From: a virus
Virus record (IMG/VR): IMGVR_UViG_3300011113_000320
Span: 1-21,260 of that record
Direction: 5' to 3' (one strand)
DNA: 21,260 nucleotides
Shown here: piece by piece, positions 12,044 through 20,263 of the stretch
Numbering within the stretch: the first letter of the stretch is position 1
Layout of the letters: every line of letters starts with the position of its first letter
Program-made: the position numbers and the translations under genes
The notes under the pieces: model-generated
The model's input: the letters and a program-made list of their open reading frames with translations, nothing else
Databases searched by the model: none
Told to the model about the DNA's origin: nothing

Positions 12044-12883
12044 GTGCAAAATAAAAATATCACTACATCAGAACTACTACAGTTAGTAATTTTAAGAGAA
12101 TGGTCTACTCAAAAAAGTGGAGTAGCTAGTGCCAAGAACGCAGAAGTGTTTATGAATTGGTACGGTGCAGATAAACCATTTAAAGATTTAACTACTGACA
12201 TACTTCGTAATTTTAAATTTTATTGTAAAGATAAATTAAAATACAAAGCAGCTACAATTAATAGGAAGTTAGCGTCAGTATCTAAATTAATAACATATTC
12301 ACGGGGTATGGGCGGGTTTACTTTTAAATGGGGTATACCTATGGTTGAATACGAAACTGAGAATAATCAACGTAAATTCATATTTACTGATACAATAGAA
12401 AAAGAACTATTGCAAACAAGCACGAATTGTGGTTATAATGAACTTAATGATTTGTGGATTTGTTTAATAGAAACTGGTTGTCGTGTTTCTGAGTTATTAA
12501 ACTTAACGTGGGCTAACATTGAAAATGAATTTCTTTGTTTAAAAGATACTAAGAACGGGGACACTAGGTTTGTTCCTATATTTGACAAAGTTAAAAACAT
12601 TTTTAAAAAAAGAAAACAACTAAATTTAGTTAGTCCGTTTCCTTACAAACTGCACGTGGTAGAAAACAGTTGGTCAATGATACGTAAAAAGATGAATATG
12701 CAAAATGAAAAAGATTTTGTTATACACTCATTTAGACACACTTACATTACTAGACTACTTAAACGTAGGATAGGTATAGAAGTTGTACAAAAGGTTGTTG
12801 GACACCGAGATATACGAATGACTCAAAGGTATAATCACCCAACAAAAGATGATTTAAGAGAAGCACTAAAGGTACAGATGTGA
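12044..12883 (+). CDS. int: Tyrosine-family integrase
   Basis: This 279-residue site-specific recombinase starts at GTG, 5 bases after GGAGG, the clearest ribosome-binding site in the window. All catalytic residues are visible: Arg147 in ETGCRVSELLNLTW, Lys170 in KDTKNGDTR, His228 and Arg231 in IHSFRHTY, His254 in VVGHRDIRMT and the nucleophile Tyr263 in QRYNHPT. Residues about 10-85 form the SAM-like core-binding domain (LRNFKFYCKDKLKYKAATIN). There is no large separate N-terminal arm-binding domain, so arm-site binding would have to come from the first 10-20 residues or from a partner protein. It would integrate the phage genome into the host chromosome. Location directly upstream of the RNA polymerase is the arrangement described for temperate pelagiphages. 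Confidence 0.93.
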   Translation: MQNKNITTSELLQLVILREWSTQKSGVASAKNAEVFMNWYGADKPFKDLTTDILRNFKFYCKDKLKYKAATINRKLASVSKLITYSRGMGGFTFKWGIPMVEYETENNQRKFIFTDTIEKELLQTSTNCGYNELNDLWICLIETGCRVSELLNLTWANIENEFLCLKDTKNGDTRFVPIFDKVKNIFKKRKQLNLVSPFPYKLHVVENSWSMIRKKMNMQNEKDFVIHSFRHTYITRLLKRRIGIEVVQKVVGHRDIRMTQRYNHPTKDDLREALKVQM

Positions 12884-13095
12884 TTGGAAACTTTTTAATA
12901 ATTTGGTTAGTAAGTGGAGAGCCATTGTATTTCAAACAGCAAAACAATGGTTGCCATGATACTTTTGAAAGATTAACTCACACTAAAACTATTACAAATA
13001 GTAAAGGTCAAAAACAAATTGCAACCTTTTATATGGGCACAGAAGTTTTAGTTTACAGATGTTTTGATTATGATACCGCACGACTTGAAAATTAA
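12880..13095 (+). CDS. Small hypothetical protein between int and RNA polymerase, 71 residues
   Basis: GTG at 12880 overlaps the end of int by 4 bases and has AAAGG 7 bases upstream (12868-12872), so it is probably translated with int. The product starts with a hydrophobic segment (IGNFLIIWLVSGEPLYF), a possible signal or anchor. Two Cys (about 25 and 62) could form a disulfide. The middle contains HTKTITNSKGQKQIATFYMG, which looks beta-rich. The last 26 bases overlap the RNA polymerase start. I do not recognise the family. It could be an exported or membrane-attached early protein. Confidence 0.6.
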   Translation: MIGNFLIIWLVSGEPLYFKQQNNGCHDTFERLTHTKTITNSKGQKQIATFYMGTEVLVYRCFDYDTARLEN

Positions 13096-15532
13096 ACAAG
13101 AGCTCCTAGAAGGAGAAATGATTAGTGGTGGGAAAGAACGCTACTATAAAACTTTAGAAAAAAATATAAAAAAAGGTAGGCTAAGTGTTACACCACCTTT
13201 TATTTATATACAAAAGTTTTTATTAACACCTTTAGCTGACCGCATTGAAAAATTTGTAAAAGATAGCTATGCGTCAGATAAAGCTGGGGTACGTAAAACA
13301 TCTGCCGAGCCTTTACGAGACTTAAACGACAGTAAAAACGTAGCTTTAACTACACTAAAGTCAGTCATAGATAGCATAGCACTAAATAAAAACCTTTTAC
13401 AAACTTCTATTAACGTAGGTACAAACGTAGAGTTTGAATACAAGGTTAAAATATTTAAAAAAGAAATGCCTAATATACATTATAAAATTGCTGCTGATTT
13501 AAGTAAAAGAACTAAAAATTCTAAGCACAAAAGAAAAGTATTTAGTCACACATTAGACAAGTACAAGGTAAAAGTTGAAGACTGGGATATATCTAAAAAA
13601 GTGTTAGTAGGTCAACAACTCATTGATTTACTTATAGAGAGTACGGGTTTGTGTGAGGTAGTATCCATCAACGTAGCCCGTAATAAAACAGTTAACTACC
13701 TACAGTTTAAAAAAGAAATAAAAGATAAAGTAGATCAAAAGAACTTTGAGTGTAGTGTATTAACGCCTTACTACAAACCTATGATTTCAAAACCTAGAGA
13801 GTGGCGTAATAGTCCTTTTAATGGTGGCTACTACAATGAATACTTGGCTAAACAACCTTTAATAAAAACAAATGATTTTAGTTATTTAAAAGAACTTCAA
13901 GAAGAAGGTCATAAAGATTTTTATGATGCCGTAAATCATTTACAAAATGTTCCGTTTCAAATTGATAAAGAAATGTTTGAAGTTATGGAATTTATTTGGG
14001 ATAGAGATTTAGGTATAGGTCATTTCCCAACACGTGAAAGTTTACTAGATGAAAACAATAGACCAAAAAATATTGTTAGAAGTGAACTGGTTGACACCGA
14101 CAAGGAAGCACTAATTAAATACAAACGAGATTGCACTAATGAATACAAAAATGAAATAGCTAGGATTTCAAAAGTTCTTTCTACGTCAATAGCAATATCA
14201 ATTATAAAAGAATATTTAAATGAAGATATGTTTTATCTTGTTTTATTTATGGATAGGAGAGGTAGGATTTATACTGTAGGTAATTATTTAAGCTACCAAT
14301 CAGATCAAAAAATTAGAAGTGTTATATGTTTTAAGAACGGAGAAAAATTAGGAGACAGGGGTAAGTATTGGTTGTTTGTACACGCCGCTAATACATTTGG
14401 TAATGATAAAATATCGTTTGATGAACGGGTTAAGTTTACTGAAGACAATTTTGAGCTTATGCTTTCTTACGCTGATAACCCGTTTGAGAACAGGGGTTGG
14501 GGTGAAGCCGATAAACCTATGGAGTTTTTACAAACTTGTTTTCATTTAAAACAGTACAAAAAATACGGGTTAGATTATGTTTGTAAACTTCCTGTTTCTA
14601 TGGACGCTACCTGTAGTGGACTACAAATTCTTAGTATATTAGCTAGAGATTACGAAACAGCTTGGAAAGTTAATGTTACTCCGTCAGATAAACCGCAGGA
14701 TATTTATACTATTGTTGCTGATAGTGTTATTAAAGAAGTTAAAGAATTAGCTGGTCAAGGTTCATACGAGGCTAACCGTTGGTTGCAATTTGGCATCACT
14801 AGAAGTATCGTAAAACGAAATATTATGACGTATGTGTACGGGTTAAAACAATTTGGAGCTCGTGAACAGGTGTTTGATGAGTATAAAAAACAATTAGATT
14901 TAGGTAAACCTAAAGTTTTAAAAGATGACGGTTTTCAAGATTGTAAATGGTTAGCTAATATAAACTGGAGACATATACAACAACAAGTACCTAAAGCATC
15001 TGAATTAATGGTTTGGTTTCAGAAAGTAGCTAAATTATTTTCACAAGCTAATTTATGTATGAGGTGGATTACTCCTATGGGATTTAAAGTTACACAAGAT
15101 TATAGATATTTACAAAAGTTTAAAGTTAAAACTGCTATATCTGGTTCACTAGTTTATACAACTTTACGTAGACAACTACATAAATTTGATGTAAGAAAAA
15201 TGCAAAGTAGTATAGCACCTAATATTACACATAGTCTTGATGGTGCTTTAGCACAAGCAGTAGCTTTACGTTGTAAGCATAGCCCAGAACCTATACCAAA
15301 TTTGTTAATGGTTCACGATAGTTTTGCTACTACTCCTAATAAAGTTGATTTATTACATAAATTTATTAGACAATCTGTAGTTGATTTATTTACGGAAGAC
15401 TATTTAATTAAATTGTATGAAGATTTTGCTAAACAATTACCTAACAAACAAAAAGCATTACTAGAACCACCACCTGAAAAAGGAACTTTAGATATTACTA
15501 AAGTATTAGATAGTAAATACTTTTTCATGTAG
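13070..15532 (+). CDS. T7-type single-subunit DNA-directed RNA polymerase
   Basis: With ATG 13070 as start the enzyme has 820 residues (T7: 883). A TTG at 13064 would add only two residues; I prefer the ATG because HDLKIKQELLEGEMISGGKE aligns with the usual N-terminus of the family. Key motifs are FMDRRGRIYTVG (about 393-404), VSMDATCSGLQ with catalytic Asp512, the O-helix RSIVKRNIMTYVYG with Lys582 and Tyr590 (equivalents of T7 Lys631 and Tyr639) and MVHDSFATTP with His749 and Asp750 (T7 Asp812). It should transcribe the middle and late genes from phage promoters, which I could not identify. The start lies inside the preceding small gene with no clear ribosome-binding site, so coupling is likely. 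The gene contains several copies of the ACGGGTTA element. Confidence 0.95.
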   Translation: MIPHDLKIKQELLEGEMISGGKERYYKTLEKNIKKGRLSVTPPFIYIQKFLLTPLADRIEKFVKDSYASDKAGVRKTSAEPLRDLNDSKNVALTTLKSVIDSIALNKNLLQTSINVGTNVEFEYKVKIFKKEMPNIHYKIAADLSKRTKNSKHKRKVFSHTLDKYKVKVEDWDISKKVLVGQQLIDLLIESTGLCEVVSINVARNKTVNYLQFKKEIKDKVDQKNFECSVLTPYYKPMISKPREWRNSPFNGGYYNEYLAKQPLIKTNDFSYLKELQEEGHKDFYDAVNHLQNVPFQIDKEMFEVMEFIWDRDLGIGHFPTRESLLDENNRPKNIVRSELVDTDKEALIKYKRDCTNEYKNEIARISKVLSTSIAISIIKEYLNEDMFYLVLFMDRRGRIYTVGNYLSYQSDQKIRSVICFKNGEKLGDRGKYWLFVHAANTFGNDKISFDERVKFTEDNFELMLSYADNPFENRGWGEADKPMEFLQTCFHLKQYKKYGLDYVCKLPVSMDATCSGLQILSILARDYETAWKVNVTPSDKPQDIYTIVADSVIKEVKELAGQGSYEANRWLQFGITRSIVKRNIMTYVYGLKQFGAREQVFDEYKKQLDLGKPKVLKDDGFQDCKWLANINWRHIQQQVPKASELMVWFQKVAKLFSQANLCMRWITPMGFKVTQDYRYLQKFKVKTAISGSLVYTTLRRQLHKFDVRKMQSSIAPNITHSLDGALAQAVALRCKHSPEPIPNLLMVHDSFATTPNKVDLLHKFIRQSVVDLFTEDYLIKLYEDFAKQLPNKQKALLEPPPEKGTLDITKVLDSKYFFM

Positions 15533-15548
15533 TAAGTAATAGGTCAAA

Positions 15549-15574
15549 AAGAGTACGACCTAAGATGTACTCTT
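15549..15574 (+). other. Perfect 8-bp stem-loop between RNA polymerase and SSB genes
   Basis: AAGAGTAC (15549-15556), loop GACCTAAGAT, GTACTCTT (15567-15574). There is no T-tract afterwards, so a processing or stability element is more likely than a terminator. The loop and 3' arm contain the upstream ATG (15565), which argues against that ATG as the SSB start. Confidence 0.5.
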
Positions 15575-15627
15575 GGAAGTACAAGTTAAATCTTGGAAAC
15601 CAATACACTAACAACAAACAAAAACTT

Positions 15628-16218
15628 ATGGAAAAAATAAAACTAACAACTTATACAACTCCAGCTGGTACGGCATTTTATCCGTATTTGTTTACACCAG
15701 ATACTAAATTTGATGCTAATGGAGTTTATAATATTAAATTAAGGTTAACTGAAAAAGAAGCTAAACCTATAATTGATTTAATCAATAAAGAAATAGCTTC
15801 TGAGTTAGCTAAAAATAAATCAACAAAAAAATCTGAATTTCTACCATACAAAAAAGTAGATGGTGGTATTGAGTTTCATTTTAAACAAAAAGCTAAAGGT
15901 AAAACTAAAGCTGGAGTTGACTACGAAAAAAAAGTAAAAGTATTTGACTCTAAAAGTAAAATGATTACTACACCTTTGATTGTTTATTCTGGTAGTACAG
16001 TAAAAGTTGCTTATCAAATAAGACCTTACTTTACTAACATACTTGGTTGTGGTGCTACGTTAGTATTACAAGCTGTTCAATTATTAAATTTAGTTGAGAG
16101 TAATCAAGCTAAAGATAACTTTGGTTTTAATCAAGAAGACGGTTTTGAATACGTTGAAACCAACCAAACAGTAGCACTTAAAAATGGTTCGGTTCAAGAA
16201 GAAAAATTCGACTTCTAA
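15628..16218 (+). CDS. Single-stranded DNA-binding protein (T7 gp2.5-like)
   Basis: I place the start at ATG 15628, giving 196 residues; an in-frame ATG at 15565 would add a 21-residue basic leader that falls in a stem-loop and does not resemble the family. The body has the features of gp2.5-type OB-fold proteins: KLTTYTTPAGTAFYPYLFTP near the start, VYNIKLRLTEKEAKPIIDLI, a basic segment (KQKAKGKTKAGVDYEKKVKV) and IYSGS-like strands (PLIVYSGSTVKVAYQIRPY). The C-terminus is acidic and ends in an aromatic residue (EEKFDF), as in T7 gp2.5, where this tail contacts the DNA polymerase and helicase. It coats ssDNA and helps assemble the replisome. The last 35 bases overlap the endonuclease gene. 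Confidence 0.85.
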   Translation: MEKIKLTTYTTPAGTAFYPYLFTPDTKFDANGVYNIKLRLTEKEAKPIIDLINKEIASELAKNKSTKKSEFLPYKKVDGGIEFHFKQKAKGKTKAGVDYEKKVKVFDSKSKMITTPLIVYSGSTVKVAYQIRPYFTNILGCGATLVLQAVQLLNLVESNQAKDNFGFNQEDGFEYVETNQTVALKNGSVQEEKFDF

Positions 16219-16576
16219 TTATAGAAGCGGACTAGAAGATACTGTTATTGAAGATTTACAGAAACGTAATATAAATTTTCAATACGAAAAAAAAGTAGTT
16301 TTATATTTAAAGCCTTCTACAAAGCATAAATATAAACCTGATATAATGTTAGATAATGGGATTTTGATAGAGATAAAAGGTTATTTTACTGCGACTGACA
16401 GGAAGAAACATCTTTTAGTGAAAGAGCAAAATCCCGAGTTAGATATAAGATTTGTTTTTGGTAATTCTAAAAATAGAATACATAAAAAATCTAAAACAAC
16501 TTATGCTGACTGGTGTGATAAAAACAATATTAAATACGCTGATAAATTTGTCCCAGCTGAATGGATAAAACAATGA
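16184..16576 (+). CDS. Endonuclease I, Holliday-junction resolvase (T7 gp3-like)
   Basis: This 130-residue protein closely follows the T7 endonuclease I pattern: YRSGLEDTVI, YKPDIMLDNGILIEIKG, DRKKHLLVKEQNPELDIRFV and SKTTYADWCDKNNIKYADK. The catalytic set is Glu18, Asp53, Glu63 and Lys65 (T7 Glu20, Asp55, Glu65, Lys67), all present. The enzyme resolves four-way junctions and branched DNA, breaks down host DNA, and clears replication intermediates before packaging. T7 gp3 is 149 residues, so this is a slightly shorter version. It starts inside the SSB gene and is translated in another frame there. Confidence 0.92.
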   Translation: MVRFKKKNSTSNYRSGLEDTVIEDLQKRNINFQYEKKVVLYLKPSTKHKYKPDIMLDNGILIEIKGYFTATDRKKHLLVKEQNPELDIRFVFGNSKNRIHKKSKTTYADWCDKNNIKYADKFVPAEWIKQ

Positions 16577-16595
16577 AAAACAAGGAGTTAAATTT

Positions 16596-18200
16596 ATGGG
16601 AGAACACAATACTGAAAGCGAGTTTGTTAGGCATATACCGTGCACTAATCCAATTTGTATGTCTAGCGATGCTAATTCTTTATATAGCGATGGGCACACT
16701 TTTTGTTTTAGCTGCAATACTTATGTTGGTAGTTCGGGTGTTATTGAGTCCAATAATCCAACAACTAAACAAAGTGCTGATTTGGTTTTTGGTAATTTTA
16801 TTCCGTTACTTAAACGTAATATCACGTTGGAGAGTTGCCAGAAATGGAACTATCAAGTCGGTAAACTTAATAACGAAATAGTACATATAGCTAATTACTA
16901 CGATAAAAATAAAAACGTAGTATTTCAAAAATTAAGATTTAAAAATAAAGTTTTTAAAACAACTGGTAATATAAATAATGCTTTACTTTACGGTCAGCAA
17001 CTTTGGAGACAGGGTGGTAAAAAAGTTTGTATATGTGAAGGAGAGATTGATTCAATATCTTTGTCACAATTATTTAATCACAAGTATCCAGTCGTGGGAA
17101 TACCTAATGGTGTTAATGGTGCAGTTAAAGCATTAAAGAAACAACTTGAATGGTTAGAAAGTTTTGAAGAAATAATTTTATTTTTTGACCAAGACACTCA
17201 CGGTCAAGACGCTGCCAAAGAATGTGCAGAACTATTTACAGTAGGTAAATGTAAAATAGCTACGTTTGAATTAAAAGATGTAAACGATATGCTTGTTGCT
17301 AATCGTGGCGAAGAAGTTATCAAAGCCATGTGGGAAGCAAAAGAATATAGACCAGACGGAATTGTTTACGGAACTGATTTATGGGATTTAATTAAAGAAC
17401 CTGTACCAGTAGCGATTGCACAATATCCATTTTCTGGTTTAAATAAAAAATTATATGGTTTAAGAAAAAGAGAAATAGTTACTGTGTGTGCTGGTACTGG
17501 AGTAGGTAAAACTTTATTTACTAAAGAACTTATGTATTCACTAATAAAACAAAATCATAAGATTGGTATTATATCTCTTGAAGAAAGTTTACAAAGAACT
17601 TGCCACGGTATTTTAGGTATTAGTTTAAATAAACGTGTTCATATAAAAGGAGTTAGTAACATACCAGTTAATGAACTTGAAGAAGCATACAAAGATACAC
17701 TAGGTAGTGGTAAAGTATTTTTATATCATAACTTTGGTAGCACAGAACAAGATAATATATTTACAAGAATTAAATTCTTTGCAAAAGGTTTAGATTGTTC
17801 TTTTGTAATATTAGATCACGTTTCTATTTTAATATCTGGTCTTGATATTGTAGATGAAAGAAAAGCGTTAGATGTTTTATTTACTAAGTTGAGAACTTTA
17901 ACTGAAGAATTAAATATAAGTTTAATTTGTGTTGCTCATTTAAAAAGATTAGACGGAAACCAAGATCATACTGATGGTGTTGCTGTTTCGTTATCTCACA
18001 TACGTGGGAGTGCGAGTATAGCACAACTTTCAGATGCAGTAGTTTCATTAGAAAGAAATTCTAACAAGAATGAAAACAAAACAATTATTCGTGTGTTAAA
18101 AAACAGATTTTCAGGAGATACTGGGATAGCATCTGCCGTTAACTACGATACAACAACTGGAAGATTATTAGAGGAAAATGACCAAAACTTTATTTTTTGA
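16596..18200 (+). CDS. Primase-helicase (T7 gp4-like)
   Basis: This 534-residue bifunctional replication protein starts at ATG with AAGGAG 8 bases upstream. Its N-terminal zinc finger has Cys16, Cys21, Cys37 and Cys40 (CTNPIC ... DGHTFCFSC), close to T7 but with one extra residue in the first pair. The Toprim primase core is at CICEGEIDSIS (145-155) and FFDQDTHGQD (196-205). The RecA-like helicase has Walker A AGTGVGKT (299-306), catalytic Glu in ISLEES, Walker B VILDHVSIL and the downstream motif HLKRLDGN with SHIRGSASIAQLSD. It unwinds DNA as a hexamer at the fork and synthesises primers. T7 gp4A is 566 residues. The final 23 bases overlap the DNA polymerase gene. Confidence 0.95.
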   Translation: MGEHNTESEFVRHIPCTNPICMSSDANSLYSDGHTFCFSCNTYVGSSGVIESNNPTTKQSADLVFGNFIPLLKRNITLESCQKWNYQVGKLNNEIVHIANYYDKNKNVVFQKLRFKNKVFKTTGNINNALLYGQQLWRQGGKKVCICEGEIDSISLSQLFNHKYPVVGIPNGVNGAVKALKKQLEWLESFEEIILFFDQDTHGQDAAKECAELFTVGKCKIATFELKDVNDMLVANRGEEVIKAMWEAKEYRPDGIVYGTDLWDLIKEPVPVAIAQYPFSGLNKKLYGLRKREIVTVCAGTGVGKTLFTKELMYSLIKQNHKIGIISLEESLQRTCHGILGISLNKRVHIKGVSNIPVNELEEAYKDTLGSGKVFLYHNFGSTEQDNIFTRIKFFAKGLDCSFVILDHVSILISGLDIVDERKALDVLFTKLRTLTEELNISLICVAHLKRLDGNQDHTDGVAVSLSHIRGSASIAQLSDAVVSLERNSNKNENKTIIRVLKNRFSGDTGIASAVNYDTTTGRLLEENDQNFIF

Positions 18201-19941
18201 TATAGAAACAAACGGACTTGACCCGTCACTAATACATTGTTTAGTGATAGTGGACGAGAACGATAAAGAATTTATTTTTACAGGAAATGACATTCTGAAA
18301 GGAACAAAACTTCTCACCGACAACTTGATAGTTGGACATAATTGTATTGGGTATGACCTCCCCGTCCTCAATAAATTATTAAATTATTCTCATAAAAGAG
18401 AGTTAGTCCACGATACGCTTTGTCTTAGTCGCCTTATCTACCCTGACATCGCAAATAGCGTTGATGTCAAGCTGTTGGTGAGAGGTACAATATCTAAAAA
18501 CTCAGTTGGTAAACATAGCTTAAAAAGCTGGGGAGAAAGATTACAATTTAAAAAATTTGATTACCAACAAAATAATCCAGATGCTTTTGAAAAATTTGAC
18601 GAAAAGATGTTGGAGTATTGTATCCAAGACGTAAAGATTACTAAAAAATTATATGAAAAATTTATGTCTAAAGGATTTAGTAAAGAAAGTATTGAACTAG
18701 AACATAAGATAGCTTTCATAACTAAAGAACAAGAACTACGTGGTTTTTATTTTGATGAGAAAAAAGCACAGTCCTTACAAGCTAAATTATTAGCAAAGTA
18801 TAATGAATTAAAATTAAAATTAGAAAAAACTTTTATAGATTGGGAAGAAGATTTAGGAGAGTTTATACCTAAAGTTAATAGTAAAAAGTTTGGTTATAAA
18901 AAAGGAGTGCCAGTTAAGAAAACTAAATTAGTAAAATTTAACCCATCTTCAAGACAACATATTGCTAACAGATTAATAACTTTACACGGTTGGAAACCAA
19001 AGGAGTTTACTCCTACTGGTACGCCAATGATTGATGAAGACATATTGTCTAACTTACCTTACCCAGAAGCTAAATTATTAAATGAATATTTATTAATAGA
19101 AAAAAGATTAGGAATGTTATCTGAAGGTGCTAACGGATATTTAAAAGTAGTTAAGAAAGGCAAGATACATACTTCTTACATAACCAATGTGGTTACTGGT
19201 CGTATGAGCTCTAGGTATCCTAATTTACAAAATATACCAAACACTCATAGTTTATATGGTAAAGAATTTAGAGAATTATTTATACCTAAACCAAACTATG
19301 TAATGGTTGGAGTAGATGCTAAATCATTAGAAGCAGTTTGTTTTGCTCATTACATTTATAATTACAAAGGTGGTAAAGAGTATGCTGATTTAATTCTTAA
19401 TGGAGATTTTCACACTTATAATATGAAAGCTGCTGGTTTACAATCTAGAGAATTAAGTAAGACAATGTTCTATGCTTTATTGTATGGAAGTTCATTTAAA
19501 AGATTATCTGAAATACTTGATTGTCCTATAGCTGAGGCTAAGAATATATTAGATAGATTTTATAGACAATTACCTTTTTTAAAACAAATTAAAATAGACA
19601 TAATAGAAAAAATAGAAGCATACGGAGTTTTAAAAGCATTAGATCAAAGGATATTAACTGTAAGAAGTAATCACGCAACATTAAATACTTTAATACAATC
19701 TTGTGGTGCAATTATAATGAAAAAAGCATTAACAATATTATGGGATAATTTAAAAAATAAAGATGCTTGGGTAGTAGCAACTATTCACGATGAATTTCAA
19801 ATAGAAGCAAAAAAAGAAGAAGCAGAATTTGTAGGTCAACTAGCGGTAGATAGCATAAAAAAAGCGGGAGAATACTTTAAACTTAGAGTTCCAATTAGTG
19901 CCAGTTTCCGTGTGGGAAACAACTGGTCGGAGACTCATTAA
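18178..19941 (+). CDS. Family A DNA polymerase (T7 gp5-like)
   Basis: This 587-residue replicative polymerase has a 3'-5' exonuclease: Asp8 and Glu10 in FFDIETNGLD, Asp60 in GHNCIGYDLP, and Tyr147/Asp151 in YCIQDVK. Polymerase motifs are A, VGVDAKSLEA with Asp380; B, RELSKTMFYALLYG (Arg424, Lys428, Tyr432, Tyr436, Gly437); and C, ATIHDEFQIEA with His537, Asp538 and Glu539. Tyr at the motif B discrimination position is as in T7. The thumb has only about 32 residues between the helix ending ETF-like and FNPSSRQH, where T7 carries a much longer thioredoxin-binding loop, so the processivity mechanism probably differs. T7 gp5 has 704 residues. GAGG lies 3 bases before the ATG, inside the helicase gene. 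Confidence 0.95.
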   Translation: MTKTLFFDIETNGLDPSLIHCLVIVDENDKEFIFTGNDILKGTKLLTDNLIVGHNCIGYDLPVLNKLLNYSHKRELVHDTLCLSRLIYPDIANSVDVKLLVRGTISKNSVGKHSLKSWGERLQFKKFDYQQNNPDAFEKFDEKMLEYCIQDVKITKKLYEKFMSKGFSKESIELEHKIAFITKEQELRGFYFDEKKAQSLQAKLLAKYNELKLKLEKTFIDWEEDLGEFIPKVNSKKFGYKKGVPVKKTKLVKFNPSSRQHIANRLITLHGWKPKEFTPTGTPMIDEDILSNLPYPEAKLLNEYLLIEKRLGMLSEGANGYLKVVKKGKIHTSYITNVVTGRMSSRYPNLQNIPNTHSLYGKEFRELFIPKPNYVMVGVDAKSLEAVCFAHYIYNYKGGKEYADLILNGDFHTYNMKAAGLQSRELSKTMFYALLYGSSFKRLSEILDCPIAEAKNILDRFYRQLPFLKQIKIDIIEKIEAYGVLKALDQRILTVRSNHATLNTLIQSCGAIIMKKALTILWDNLKNKDAWVVATIHDEFQIEAKKEEAEFVGQLAVDSIKKAGEYFKLRVPISASFRVGNNWSETH

Positions 19942-19956
19942 CAACGAAAGAAAACA

Positions 19957-20262
19957 ATGCAAGTAATATTAGTATTAACCGATGTAGGAGACGATAAAAT
20001 TGCTTATTCTCTTTTTGAAGCAAAGGCAGAAGGAGAAACGGCTTACCAAGTATCAGTAAGTCCATCTGTCCAAATAGGAGCTATCTTAGGTTCTTTTTTA
20101 AAAACAGTAGAAACTTACACAGAAGATTTTGCTAAAATAGCAATATCAGAAGAAGTTAAATCTAAATATCCAGAGTCAGATTGGAGAACTAAATTTTTAA
20201 AATCAGATGGTTCAGTAATACAATTAGATTTATCTAAACTTAAACCAAAAGGAACTTCTTAA
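19957..20262 (+). CDS. Hypothetical protein between DNA polymerase and exonuclease, 101 residues
   Basis: The start lies 15 bp after the DNA polymerase stop, in an A-rich leader without a clear Shine-Dalgarno. The product is soluble, starting MQVILVLTDVGDDKIAYSLF, with a helix at SVQIGAILGSFLKTVETYTE and an acidic-to-basic C-terminus (DLSKLKPKGTS). Position between gp5 and gp6 homologues suggests a replication accessory, as for the small gp5.x genes of T7, but there is no similarity I can name. It ends one base before the exonuclease ATG. Confidence 0.65.
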   Translation: MQVILVLTDVGDDKIAYSLFEAKAEGETAYQVSVSPSVQIGAILGSFLKTVETYTEDFAKIAISEEVKSKYPESDWRTKFLKSDGSVIQLDLSKLKPKGTS

Positions 20263-20263
20263 T

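Noticed and set aside
13118-13120. Alternative RNA polymerase start at ATG 13118
   Set aside because: AAGGAG is only 2 bases from this ATG, and starting here would remove the conserved-looking LKIKQELLEGEM segment of the N-terminus.
16561-16881. 106-residue hydrophobic ORF on the plus strand
   Set aside because: It lies in another frame over the zinc-finger region of the primase-helicase, whose motifs are clear. The membrane-like look is a by-product of AT-rich codons.
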